Positions 25,354 through 32,690 of a stretch of DNA of 32,851 bases are shown piece by piece. The position numbers and the translations under genes were made by a program. This stretch comes from Synergistaceae bacterium. Its GTDB lineage: Bacteria; Synergistota; Synergistia; Synergistales; Aminobacteriaceae. Numbering within the stretch: the stretch's first letter is position 1; the number at the start of each line of letters is the position of its first letter. Location: assembly GCA_009783355.1 (NCBI GenBank), contig WRHH01000004.1, positions 1 through 32,851 of the forward strand. The letters run 5' to 3'. Below the pieces are notes generated by a model. That model worked only from the letters and a program-made list of their open reading frames with translations, did no database searches and had not been told where the DNA came from.

Positions 25354-25385
25354 AATTTCACCCCATATTTAACGATATTTCGGCA

Positions 25386-25441
25386 AATATAGCATAAATA
25401 TTTAAATAGTCAAGCCCAGTAACAGTCCAAAACACTGTTAC
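25386..25441 (-). promoter_or_regulatory. Promoter and inverted repeat upstream of the ATPase
   Basis: On the - strand, TTGACT (25408-25413), 16 bp, TATATT (25386-25391). Directly upstream are perfect 8-bp arms GTAACAGT/ACTGTTAC (25419-25426 and 25434-25441) with a 7-base spacer. The repeat has no T-run, so an operator is more likely than a terminator. The ATPase therefore has its own regulated promoter. Confidence 0.5.
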
Positions 25442-25480
25442 AAACCTATTTATTATGCAATGATCGGCTGTACATTCATT

Positions 25481-26248
25481 TTAATTATGACAATTGCTTC
25501 TTTTGCGTAGCGCCGAAGGCAGCCCGTCCAATGTATACGCTTTTTTAAGCTCTTCCGTATATTCCCCGTTCTCGTCGTATATATAAAGCGGAGGCTCTAT
25601 AGTCAGCCCTATCCCGCCTTCCTTTACCGCTTCAAGCAGAAATACCGAAGCCGTCTTTTGAGGTTTAGGGTGAACGTTACGTATCCTCTTGGGTTCAAGC
25701 CCATTGTTCACGAGCAGGTTCAATAACTCTGACATGCGGTTTGCGGTGAATACACAGTAGAAATGCCCTTTTGAGCGTAGTAGCCAACGGGAGGCAAAAA
25801 CCACATCTTCGAGCCTGCAAGCCGTTTCCTGCCGCGCCGCCGCTTCCGCGCTCCTCGTGCTCACTCTGCCGCTCTCCACGCTCTTATAAGGAGGGTTTAC
25901 CACTATTCCGCCATAACTTTGAGCCTCAATTGATCGATAATTTCTTATGTCGAACTCTAAAAAGCTTACCTGAGTGACGAGCCCGTTTTCTACGGCATTA
26001 AGCTTTGCAAGTTCAACCGCCTCTTTTTGTATCTCAAATCCGGTTACGTGCAAATTCACAAATCTCTTGGCGAGCAATAATGATACCGCTCCCGAGGCTG
26101 AGCCGAGCTCGGCAAATTTATCCTTTCTGGTTACTGTAAAATCCGGGTAAGCAGCCAGAAGAACGGTGTCAACGTTCACGCGTGCGCCGCTTCTTGGCTG
26201 CCATAGTTTTAGTATTCCATAAAGTATGTCGTCCCTAGATGATGTCAT
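25481..26248 (-). CDS. trmN6: tRNA1(Val) (adenine-37-N6)-methyltransferase family protein
   Basis: SAM-dependent methyltransferase of 255 aa of the YfiC/TrmN6 type. The SAM-binding loop is ELGSASG at 47-53, FEIQKEAVELAKLN follows, and the amino-methylating motif NPPY is at 118-121. The C-terminal LLVNNGLEPKRIRNVHPKP fits the family. The target adenine is inferred from the family only. It sits 6 bases after the aminotransferase gene's end on the same strand (that gene ends at 26255), so it is probably cotranscribed with pseC and tadA. Confidence 0.85.
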   Translation of the reverse strand: MTSSRDDILYGILKLWQPRSGARVNVDTVLLAAYPDFTVTRKDKFAELGSASGAVSLLLAKRFVNLHVTGFEIQKEAVELAKLNAVENGLVTQVSFLEFDIRNYRSIEAQSYGGIVVNPPYKSVESGRVSTRSAEAAARQETACRLEDVVFASRWLLRSKGHFYCVFTANRMSELLNLLVNNGLEPKRIRNVHPKPQKTASVFLLEAVKEGGIGLTIEPPLYIYDENGEYTEELKKAYTLDGLPSALRKRSNCHN

Positions 26249-26254
26249 ACTTGA

Positions 26255-27385
26255 TTATTCGAGATAGCCCCTGATTACCTCAACGACCCTGTCCACGTCC
26301 GAATCGCTCATTGCGGGGAATATGGGAATAGATATCTCGCGTTTATACATGTTCTCCGCTTTCGGGAACATTCCTTCCCTGTATCCGAACATTCTGCGGT
26401 AATAAGGCTGTAGGTGAATGGGGACATAATGGACTTGCGCTCCTATGTCGTTCTTTTTCAAGTGATTGAATAATCCAAGCCTTTTGTCCGGGTCCACGAA
26501 AATCATGAAAAGATGCCAGCCGTGTCCCTCGTGGTATGGCTGTAAAGTTAAATGAGGCGTACTATCAAGCTTTTTGAAGTAAAGAGCTGCAATTTCCTTC
26601 CTTCGCTCTATGAATTCCGGTAGCCTTTTCATCTGAGAGTAGCCAAGCACGCATTGGAAGTCCGTTAGGCGGTAATTGTATCCTAAGGACTGCATCTCTC
26701 CGTACCATCCACAGGAAGCGTTTTCTGTATACTCGAATTCCTCAGGGTTTTTCGTTATTCCATGGGTACGGAATAATTTCATACTCTTTGCGTATTCGGG
26801 ATTGTTCGTTGTGACCATTCCGCCTTCGCCTGTAGTAATTGATTTTACGGGGTGAAAACTGAAGGCCGTCATATCGGCTTCGCACCCGACCTTCACGCCG
26901 TTTCTCACTGAACCGAGAGCCTGGCAACCATCCTCAATGAGCACGGCGCCCCATTTATTGGCAATTTTTCTGAACGCGCCAATATCGACGGGGTATGCTG
27001 CGAAGCTTATAGGGACAATCACTTTTACATCGTTTGTCATTTTCTTTTCAGCTTCAACAGGGTCAAGGCAGCATGTTTCAAGTGTTATATCCGCAAAAAC
27101 CGGTTCTGCGCCAACGTAAAGCATTGAATTTGAAGTTGCGGCAAAAGTCATGGGCGCAGTCAAACCTTTGTCTCCCGCTTTCAGACCTGACGCGTACATG
27201 GCGGCGTGCAGCGCGGCCGTGCCGTTTGCAAAAGCTACGGCATATTTTGCTCCGACATAATCCGCTACGGCGTTTTCAAAACGCTCGATCATCGGGCCCT
27301 GGCTCAGCCAATCGCTCCTCAGAACATTGACCACCTCGTTAATATCGTCTTCGCTAATCCACTGGTGTCCGTAAGATAAGTACAT
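26255..27385 (-). CDS. pseC: PseC-like sugar aminotransferase (DegT/DnrJ/EryC1/StrS)
   Basis: PLP-dependent transaminase of about 376 aa. The start YLSYGHQWISEDDI followed by SDWLSQGP matches PseC, which makes UDP-4-amino-4,6-dideoxy-N-acetyl-altrosamine for pseudaminic acid. The PLP-binding Lys is in FSFHPVKSITTGEGG (about K181), with the ring-contacting Asp in VLIEDG. The GYNYRLTDFQ and VHYVPIHLQPYY segments fit the family. The ATG at 27385 is chosen to match homologues; the frame is open to an ATG at 27433 inside tadA and a GTG at 27400. It overlaps the end of tadA by 32 bases. No other pseudaminic gene is in view, so the exact sugar product is uncertain. Confidence 0.8.
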   Translation of the reverse strand: MYLSYGHQWISEDDINEVVNVLRSDWLSQGPMIERFENAVADYVGAKYAVAFANGTAALHAAMYASGLKAGDKGLTAPMTFAATSNSMLYVGAEPVFADITLETCCLDPVEAEKKMTNDVKVIVPISFAAYPVDIGAFRKIANKWGAVLIEDGCQALGSVRNGVKVGCEADMTAFSFHPVKSITTGEGGMVTTNNPEYAKSMKLFRTHGITKNPEEFEYTENASCGWYGEMQSLGYNYRLTDFQCVLGYSQMKRLPEFIERRKEIAALYFKKLDSTPHLTLQPYHEGHGWHLFMIFVDPDKRLGLFNHLKKNDIGAQVHYVPIHLQPYYRRMFGYREGMFPKAENMYKREISIPIFPAMSDSDVDRVVEVIRGYLE

Positions 27386-27860
27386 GGGTTTTATTTTCAC
27401 GCCTTTCTTTGAAGTAATTAATGAGAAGTGCACTGCTATCCTCAGCTAGTACGCCGCGCGTTATTTTACAACGATGATTGAGCCGCGAGTCGTTCAATAT
27501 ATTATACAACGTGCCTGCCGCTCCCGCTTTCGGGTCGGCGCATCCGTAAACAACGCGGCTCATGCGCGCCTGAACTATCGCTCCCGCGCACATAGGGCAC
27601 GGCTCAAGCGTTACATAGAGCTCGCAGTCGGATAAATTCCATCTTCCAAGCTTCTGACATGCGTCCCTTATTGCGTTCATCTCCGCGTGCGCTGTGGGGT
27701 CGATGCTTTTTACGTTTCCTCCCGCAGATATTATCTTAATCCCCGATTCAGCGCTCTTTTGCACGACAATTGCACCGACCGGCACGTCACCGCGACGAGC
27801 GGCTTCCTTTGCGTGGCTTATTGCAATGCTCATAAATTCTTTGTCTTTTGGATTTGACAT
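27354..27860 (-). CDS. tadA: tRNA-specific adenosine deaminase TadA
   Basis: Deaminates A34 to inosine in tRNA-Arg. The 168-aa length is usual. Zinc site residues are H58-A-E60 (HAEMNAI) and C88/C91 (PCPMC), with E60 as the proton shuttle. GDVPVGAIVV and GAAGTLYNILND are also typical. AGGAG precedes the ATG. Its 3' end overlaps pseC, so the two are coupled. Confidence 0.93.
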   Translation of the reverse strand: MSNPKDKEFMSIAISHAKEAARRGDVPVGAIVVQKSAESGIKIISAGGNVKSIDPTAHAEMNAIRDACQKLGRWNLSDCELYVTLEPCPMCAGAIVQARMSRVVYGCADPKAGAAGTLYNILNDSRLNHRCKITRGVLAEDSSALLINYFKERRENKTHVLILRTPVD

Positions 27861-27890
27861 AAAACAGCTCCTATGTGAACAGGTACATGC

Positions 27891-28139
27891 TCATTCGCTG
27901 AACGCATTAACGCGATTTTGCGTCTCAGGCTGGTCTCTGCCGTCTGCGAGAAAATCGTCAGAGAATCCGCTTAGGCTTTCATCGAATAGCCTCCATGGGT
28001 CGTTCTTTGGAATCAAAAGTATTGCGCCGCCGATTTTTTCGATTCTCAGTTCCCCGTCCGGGAGGCGGAACTCGCTGGGAATCCTGACAGCCTGACTATT
28101 ACCGTTTTTAAATGTCTTGGTAGTCCTGACGGTTTGCAT
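27891..28139 (-). CDS. VapB-like antitoxin (AbrB/MazE fold), orphan
   Basis: 82 aa with the swapped-hairpin DNA-binding pattern FKNGNSQAVRIPSEFRL and ILLIPKNDPW, typical of VapB antitoxins that bind their own promoter. The C-terminal part would neutralise a VapC toxin, but no toxin gene follows; tadA begins 30 bases downstream. AAGAAGGTGAT precedes the ATG, and a good promoter lies upstream. Probably a remnant of a toxin-antitoxin pair or a domesticated regulator. Confidence 0.8.
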   Translation of the reverse strand: MQTVRTTKTFKNGNSQAVRIPSEFRLPDGELRIEKIGGAILLIPKNDPWRLFDESLSGFSDDFLADGRDQPETQNRVNAFSE

Positions 28140-28170
28140 GGCAAATCACCTTCTTTTTAAATCTAAGAAA

Positions 28171-28200
28171 AGTATAAACCGTTGTGTGTACATAGGTCAA
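28171..28200 (-). promoter_or_regulatory. Promoter of the VapB-like gene
   Basis: TTGACC (28195-28200), 18 bp, TATACT (28171-28176) on the - strand, about 30 bases before the start codon. Confidence 0.6.
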
Positions 28201-28208
28201 TACATATG

Positions 28209-28406
28209 CTATATTAAATTGCACGGTATATAACAGTTCTGAGAATCAATAGGAATTACTTCCTGGCACATGCAGATTATTCCGCCGCAGCCACGGAGTG
28301 CGCCTGCTTTTTCCAAAACTGAAAATTTCCTTGTTTCTCTGCTGTCGGGATTCGCTGACTTCTTAATTTCAAGCGGGTGTATTGAAAAATAGGATAAAAT
28401 AAGATA
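28209..28406 (-). pseudogene. C-terminal fragment of a DUF4143-type ATPase
   Basis: The stretch HPLEIKKSANPDSRE, FSVLEKAGALRGCGG and VIPIDSQNCYIPCNLI matches the end of the AAA+ ATPases with a C-terminal DUF4143 domain. These proteins are normally about 400 aa; only about 60 residues remain, with no N-terminal ATPase part. The 5' break falls at a 13-bp inverted repeat (28390-28423). Confidence 0.75.
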
Positions 28407-28423
28407 CACTTTATTTTATCCTA
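28390..28423 (-). terminator. Long inverted repeat, probable terminator of the PstS-like gene
   Basis: TAGGATAAAATAA, an 8-base loop and TTATTTTATCCTA form perfect 13-bp arms. On the - strand TTTTTC follows closely. It lies about 90 bases after the stop of the gene at 28510 and at the 5' break of the DUF4143 fragment, so it could also be a junction left by an insertion. Confidence 0.55.
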
Positions 28424-28509
28424 AAATTTAAAATCAGCCAAGTCTCCGATTTGTGTTTTAAACAACTCAACATTTTCTCAGTTTTATCTTGTCAGCTATT
28501 TCGTATTTT

Positions 28510-29973
28510 TCATCGCAAAGGTAAATATCCCGACTGAAGAATACAAGCCTGCCCCTCATCCGACAGAATCCACTCTAAAAAGCGACCGCCCGAGTCATCT
28601 TCTTCGCCTTTTCGGATTGCGGCGTAAAATTTAATATTGTATGTATATGAGCCGTCGCGGATATTGGCTTCGTTAGGGTATACGCCATTGATACTCAGCA
28701 TCTTAGCCTCACTGCCAAGACTGAAACCGTCATTTTTATAAAAACTGAGAAGGCAGTAACCGATGCTTTCGGGATAATTCTGATAAGCAGCCGATAGCGA
28801 AAGAGATATGGGCTCTGCTTGTTCCGGAGTGACTAACGGAGTGCCTTGCATAACCATTTCTTCCATAATGCTATATGTATAACTTTCACTATGACGTTGA
28901 TAGTTTCTTATAGCTTTATTATCGCCTCCAAGCTTTTGCCAGTTTTTGATTTTTCCAGCGTATATATCATGCAATTGTTCAGTTGACAAATTATCAACAG
29001 GATTATCCTTGTGTACGATGAAAACAAGGGCGTCCAAGGCTATGGGCGAAGATGCTATTTCAATTGCCTTACCTTCAATATTTTCGTAGCTTTCCTCAGG
29101 CTTGCCAAGTATAAAAGCGATATCTACGGGTCTCTTGTTATGTAAATCTTTAAAGCGGTCGATGTAAATTGGTATATTGCTTTTATTTATAAGTGAGTCG
29201 AGAGTCGAATCAAATCTAAAGCGATCCTCATTTTTCATAATGAAATATTGCTCGTTAGGCCTTTGTAGAGTTAGGTGCTGATGGCAAAACTCGGAAAGCA
29301 TGGTATAACTTTCATTGCAAAAACCAATAGCTGGAAAGCTGCCATATCCAGAATAGTAATCTTCTCTGCCGGGGGTTAAATCCCGCTCCAGTTGAAATTG
29401 GCTGTCTTTTACAATTTGCTGTTTTACACCTGTGTAATCGGTGGTTCCATAAGCAACATCAGGTAATGGATCATTTTTATCTATCTCAGTATAAAAGCTA
29501 AAAAGCAAGACATACGCAATAATGACAATAGTTGACGTTATTGTAAACAGAAAATATCTGTTCAACTTGACGCGCGAACATAGAAAGCGCATTATTATAG
29601 CTGGTGTAGCAACAATTACCACGAAGAGCCAAGACATTAGGAAGCTGCTGAGTATCTGCTCAATAGGAAAAAAACCATCGTTATAAAAATAGATATAGGG
29701 CAAGATGCCGAAAAAGAGACCGAGCCCCACACATATTGGTTTTATTATGGCGTCTTTGTAGCCTTTTACTTTTATGCCGATAAAACAACCCGCTATCAAA
29801 TAAAAACATGCTAATAGCAGAGCTGCAAATGGAAGGCTTAAGCGCATACCCCAAAATTGACATTCTAACGACTCATGCATCATTGGCGGTAGAGAATTAT
29901 TCGGTATAGAAACTAATATTGATGGAATTATAGACGATATCGCCAACAGCAGTAGGTTTGCTTTTTTTAACAT
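28510..29973 (-). CDS. Membrane protein with C-terminal PstS-like phosphate-binding domain
   Basis: About 487 aa. The N-terminal ~165 residues hold roughly five hydrophobic helices. The rest resembles the PstS-type periplasmic-binding fold: a segment near YGSFPAIG, then DALVFIVHKDNPVDNLSTEQLHDIYAGKIKNW (in parts), GGDNKAIRNYQRH and a C-terminal FLEWILSDEGQ. Free-standing PstS has a signal peptide instead of several helices, so the fusion suggests a membrane-anchored sensor or binding protein. There are no pst transporter genes nearby. GGAG precedes the ATG at 29973; a TTG 15 bases upstream is also in frame. It is divergent from the deacetylase gene. Confidence 0.7.
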   Translation of the reverse strand: MLKKANLLLLAISSIIPSILVSIPNNSLPPMMHESLECQFWGMRLSLPFAALLLACFYLIAGCFIGIKVKGYKDAIIKPICVGLGLFFGILPYIYFYNDGFFPIEQILSSFLMSWLFVVIVATPAIIMRFLCSRVKLNRYFLFTITSTIVIIAYVLLFSFYTEIDKNDPLPDVAYGTTDYTGVKQQIVKDSQFQLERDLTPGREDYYSGYGSFPAIGFCNESYTMLSEFCHQHLTLQRPNEQYFIMKNEDRFRFDSTLDSLINKSNIPIYIDRFKDLHNKRPVDIAFILGKPEESYENIEGKAIEIASSPIALDALVFIVHKDNPVDNLSTEQLHDIYAGKIKNWQKLGGDNKAIRNYQRHSESYTYSIMEEMVMQGTPLVTPEQAEPISLSLSAAYQNYPESIGYCLLSFYKNDGFSLGSEAKMLSINGVYPNEANIRDGSYTYNIKFYAAIRKGEEDDSGGRFLEWILSDEGQACILQSGYLPLR

Positions 29974-30031
29974 GTTCATCAGCTCCAATTTCTTGTAATA
30001 TAATAAGCAAGTCAGGAGGCGTCATTTTGGT

Positions 30032-30823
30032 ATGTTTCTTAATAAAATCATTTTAGTTATTCTAATTATTATTCAATATTTTAGCATATGCGAAGCGTCC
30101 ATATATGATAGAGATGAGATAATCCAGCGTTTTGGAAATGAAACGCCTCAAAAATTCGGGATGCATCTTGACGGCGTTGTGGACAGAATTGTATCTGTGG
30201 ATGAATTTTCAAGAAAGACAATTGCTTTGACTTTCGATTTGTGCGGAGGAAAAGCAGCAAAAATAGACGAAAAGCTCATTAAGTTTCTTATTCAAAATGA
30301 AATCCTCGCAACTTTCTTTTTGAGTTCAAGCTGGATAGACGCGCGCAGCGGCGACGTTCTTGTAAAAGAGATGATAAGCGCCCCGTTTTTTGAAATTGAA
30401 AACCACGGGACAAGGCACGTCCCGCTTTCCGTAATCGGAAGATCTGCATATAGAGTCAGAGGAACGCGCAGCGTTGAAGAGGTCTTCGACGAAGTAGAGA
30501 TTAATGCGCGAAAAATAAAGCAACTCACCGGGAAGGAACCGCTATTTTTCCGCTCGGGCGCTGCCCATTACGACGATGTCTCGGTGAGAATAGTGAACGC
30601 GATGGGGTATAATATAGCCGGATTTAGCATCAACGGAGACGAGGGCGCGACGGCGTCCGCAAGGAAAGTGCGAAAAAACATCCTGGCAGCCAAAGGCGGC
30701 GAAATAGTCCTATGCCACGCAAACCGCCCGGGTTCAGGCACAGCGGACGGAGTGATAGCCGCAGTCAATGAGTTGAAGCAACGCGGATTTGTTTTCATCA
30801 CGCTAGGCGGTTTAAGAAATTGA
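30032..30823 (+). CDS. Polysaccharide deacetylase family protein
   Basis: Secreted or membrane-anchored NodB-fold deacetylase of 263 aa, with an N-terminal hydrophobic signal (about 1-22). TFDLCGG (67-73) carries the first catalytic Asp; metal ligands are H125 and H129 in ENHGTRHVPLS; FFRSGAAHYDD (172-182) and IVLCHANR complete the site. The substrate could be peptidoglycan or another N-acetylated glycan; it cannot be told from sequence. AGGAGG lies 12 bases before the ATG, a rather long gap. TATAAT at 29999-30004 may be its -10. Confidence 0.85.
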   Translation: MFLNKIILVILIIIQYFSICEASIYDRDEIIQRFGNETPQKFGMHLDGVVDRIVSVDEFSRKTIALTFDLCGGKAAKIDEKLIKFLIQNEILATFFLSSSWIDARSGDVLVKEMISAPFFEIENHGTRHVPLSVIGRSAYRVRGTRSVEEVFDEVEINARKIKQLTGKEPLFFRSGAAHYDDVSVRIVNAMGYNIAGFSINGDEGATASARKVRKNILAAKGGEIVLCHANRPGSGTADGVIAAVNELKQRGFVFITLGGLRN

Positions 30824-30833
30824 AAGCGGAAAT

Positions 30834-30916
30834 CTTTAGTCTTTAGTCTTTGTCTTTGTTTTTAGTCTTTGTCTTTTATTCGCCACTCGTCACTCGCCAC
30901 TCGCCACTCGCCACTG
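30834..30916. repeat. CTTTAGT and CCACTCG repeat array
   Basis: Two adjoining arrays after the deacetylase stop. The first mixes 7-base CTTTAGT and 6-base CTTTGT units (30834-30877). The second is CCACTCG repeated with one variant (30883-30916). The ribosome site of the next gene starts 10 bases later. The - strand reading contains the AAAAGACAAAGAC spacer also seen beside the GGGATTA arrays. Confidence 0.85.
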
Positions 30917-30940
30917 TCTTTTTTAAGGAGGTTATACAAA

Positions 30941-31330
30941 ATGAAGAGAATCATAGCGGTTATAATATTCGGTTGCGTCCTGTTGTCAGGAACAGCGTTC
31001 AGCGCGGATAATGAAGTTATTACGCCATACGTTCTGCTCAAGGCTTCGGCGGAAAATCTGGAAGAGGCAAAGGAGCAATACCTGAACAAAACAATATTGA
31101 TTAATGGCGTTGTGGCTTCCAAAGGCATGAGCAGGTACATGACTCCGAACGTGATACTCAAAGACGAGCGGGGAGCGGAAGCTATTTGCGTGTTACCTTA
31201 TCATGAAGTGCTGAAACTTGCCGATTTTGAAGTTGGGCAGACAGTGACAATGTCGGGCAGAGTGCATAACATGACAGCGGAACGCGTTGTAATTAAGGAA
31301 TGTAAGGCTGTGCCGCCAGAATCTGATTAG
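30941..31330 (+). CDS. Small secreted OB-fold protein (tRNA_anti-like)
   Basis: 129 aa with a signal peptide ending near TAFSA. The mature part has a five-strand pattern (TILINGVVASKG, NVILKDERGAEAICVL, QTVTMSGRVHNMTAERVVIKEC) typical of small secreted OB-fold domains. No catalytic motif is seen and its function is unknown. AAGGAGG gives an excellent ribosome site for the ATG at 30941; the open frame upstream only reads through the repeat array. Confidence 0.75.
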   Translation: MKRIIAVIIFGCVLLSGTAFSADNEVITPYVLLKASAENLEEAKEQYLNKTILINGVVASKGMSRYMTPNVILKDERGAEAICVLPYHEVLKLADFEVGQTVTMSGRVHNMTAERVVIKECKAVPPESD

Positions 31331-31344
31331 CGCAAAGGATAATA

Positions 31345-31404
31345 GATTGCTACATACAAACCTGACCCTCATCTGACAGAACTTACTATATAAATCGACC
31401 GACG
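31345..31404 (-). pseudogene. Degraded fragment of a second PstS-like gene
   Basis: Reads VGRFI, two stops, VLSDEGQVCM, one stop, QS. This aligns with the C-terminal end (GGRFLEWILSDEGQACILQS) of the gene at 28510, with stops in place of conserved codons. Only about 60 bases are recognisable. The rest of 31331-31513 shows no gene. Confidence 0.65.
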
Positions 31405-31513
31405 TTATTATTCAGTTGAGCTTTTGACTATTCTCGTTATCCTTGATACAATGTTCAAGGATAATAGGAACTTAATTTCCATGTCTGAATATACTATTGG
31501 AGGCGGTTACGAC

Positions 31514-31873
31514 ATGTACAGCAGTGAGAGTTCCGTAAAGGAACGAAAAATCATAAATGTGACGGGGAAGCGGCAGGTGACTATCCCTTTGAAGTTCTAT
31601 GAAAAACTTCGTTTTGGCAAAGAGGTCGAGTGCTTTCTAACCGATGACGCTATCGTGCTTCGCCCGCTTTCAAATTCTGACGACGGGTTTACTATGGAGA
31701 TTTTGAAAGATTTGGTTTCGCAGGGGTACAAAGGCGACGAGTTGATAACAAAATTTGAAGAGGAGCGCGCTAACATTAAAAAAGCTATAAGCCTGCTAAT
31801 AGACGAAGCGGACGAAATTGCCGCCGGTAAGCGAAAGAGCGCTACGACAAAAGATATTTTTGGCGAGGAATAG
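31514..31873 (+). CDS. AbrB/SpoVT-type antitoxin
   Basis: 119 aa. KRQVTIPLKFYEKLRFGKEVECFLTDD (in parts) is a SpoVT/AbrB DNA-binding hairpin, followed by a Glu/Lys-rich C-terminal arm likely to bind a toxin. GGAGG lies about 10 bases before the ATG at 31514; the frame is open from 31424 but has no ribosome site there. A truncated toxin gene follows after 3 bases. Confidence 0.75.
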   Translation: MYSSESSVKERKIINVTGKRQVTIPLKFYEKLRFGKEVECFLTDDAIVLRPLSNSDDGFTMEILKDLVSQGYKGDELITKFEEERANIKKAISLLIDEADEIAAGKRKSATTKDIFGEE

Positions 31874-31876
31874 TTT

Positions 31877-31927
31877 ATGTATGAAATCAGGGCATTTGTC
31901 TTAATATTTTGTCTTTGTCTTTTCTAA
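31877..31927 (+). pseudogene. Truncated RelE/ParE-like toxin gene
   Basis: An ATG just after the antitoxin stop opens MYEIRAF, a typical RelE/ParE-family beginning. The frame then runs into repeat sequence (GTCTTTGTCTTTTC) and stops after 16 codons. Position and start sequence support a toxin gene lost at the repeat; the short length keeps this tentative. Confidence 0.5.
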
Positions 31928-31966
31928 TCCCTAATCCCTAATCCCTGTCTTTTAATCCCTATTCCC
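31925..31966 (-). repeat. GGGATTA array abutting livF
   Basis: Four AGGGATT units on the - strand, the last overlapping the livF stop codon, then AAAAGACAAAGAC. The order and orientation relative to the upstream gene match the array behind kdgK. Confidence 0.85.
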
Positions 31967-32666
31967 CAAGGTAAGCCCTACGGATTTCCCGATCATTGGC
32001 GAGTTCTTCGCCGCTGCCGGTGCGGGTCACCCTTCCTGTCTCCATTACGTAGCCTCTGTCGCTTATCGCAAGGGCTTGTGTTGCGTTCTGCTCAACCAGC
32101 AGGATGGTTACCCCGGAGTCTCGAACGCGCTGGATGGCAGCAAACAGGGACTCTACTATTATGGGCGCAAGCCCTAGAGACGGCTCGTCCAGAAGCAGCA
32201 GTTTGGGCCTGCTCATCAGCGCGCGGGTTATTGCGAGCATCTGCTGCTCTCCGCCCGACAGAGTTCCGGCGCGTTGAGATAATCTTTGCCTCAGGATTGG
32301 AAAAAGGGAAAAACAGTATTCCATATCCTTATTTATTTGCTCTTTTTCGCTTTTTCCGCGCAGCCACGAACCCATTATGATATTTTCCATCACCGAAAGG
32401 GAGACAAATAAACGCCTGCGCTCGGGAACTATCGCAAGCCCTTTCTTTACCGCCTCATCCGCGCGTTGCGGCATTGGTTTTCCATTGAACTCTATTGAGC
32501 CGGATGAATAGGGGACAACGGAGGCAATAGCCCACATGAGCGTCGATTTCCCCGCGCCGTTTGCGCCTACGACCGATACTATCTCGCCGTCGTTCACATA
32601 CAGCGAGACATCGTGAAGCGCATGAACAGCCCCGTAAAATACATTTATATCCTTCACTTCGAGCAT
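31959..32666 (-). CDS. livF: Branched-chain amino acid ABC transporter ATPase LivF
   Basis: ATPase of 235 aa, the usual LivF size. Walker A GANGAGKST is at 34-42, signature LSGGEQQ at 136-142 and Walker B LLLLDEP at 156-162; PERRRLFVSLSVMENI is typical of the family. It powers uptake of branched-chain amino acids or related compounds together with LivG, encoded 24 bases upstream, and the permeases presumably beyond the window. The end of the gene runs straight into a heptamer array. Confidence 0.92.
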   Translation of the reverse strand: MLEVKDINVFYGAVHALHDVSLYVNDGEIVSVVGANGAGKSTLMWAIASVVPYSSGSIEFNGKPMPQRADEAVKKGLAIVPERRRLFVSLSVMENIIMGSWLRGKSEKEQINKDMEYCFSLFPILRQRLSQRAGTLSGGEQQMLAITRALMSRPKLLLLDEPSLGLAPIIVESLFAAIQRVRDSGVTILLVEQNATQALAISDRGYVMETGRVTRTGSGEELANDREIRRAYLGE

Positions 32667-32690
32667 TTGTACTCTAAAACTCCCCTGTTC

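Noticed and set aside
30869-30940. N-terminal extension of the OB-fold protein
   Set aside because: It is only the translated repeat array; the signal peptide and ribosome site start at 30941.
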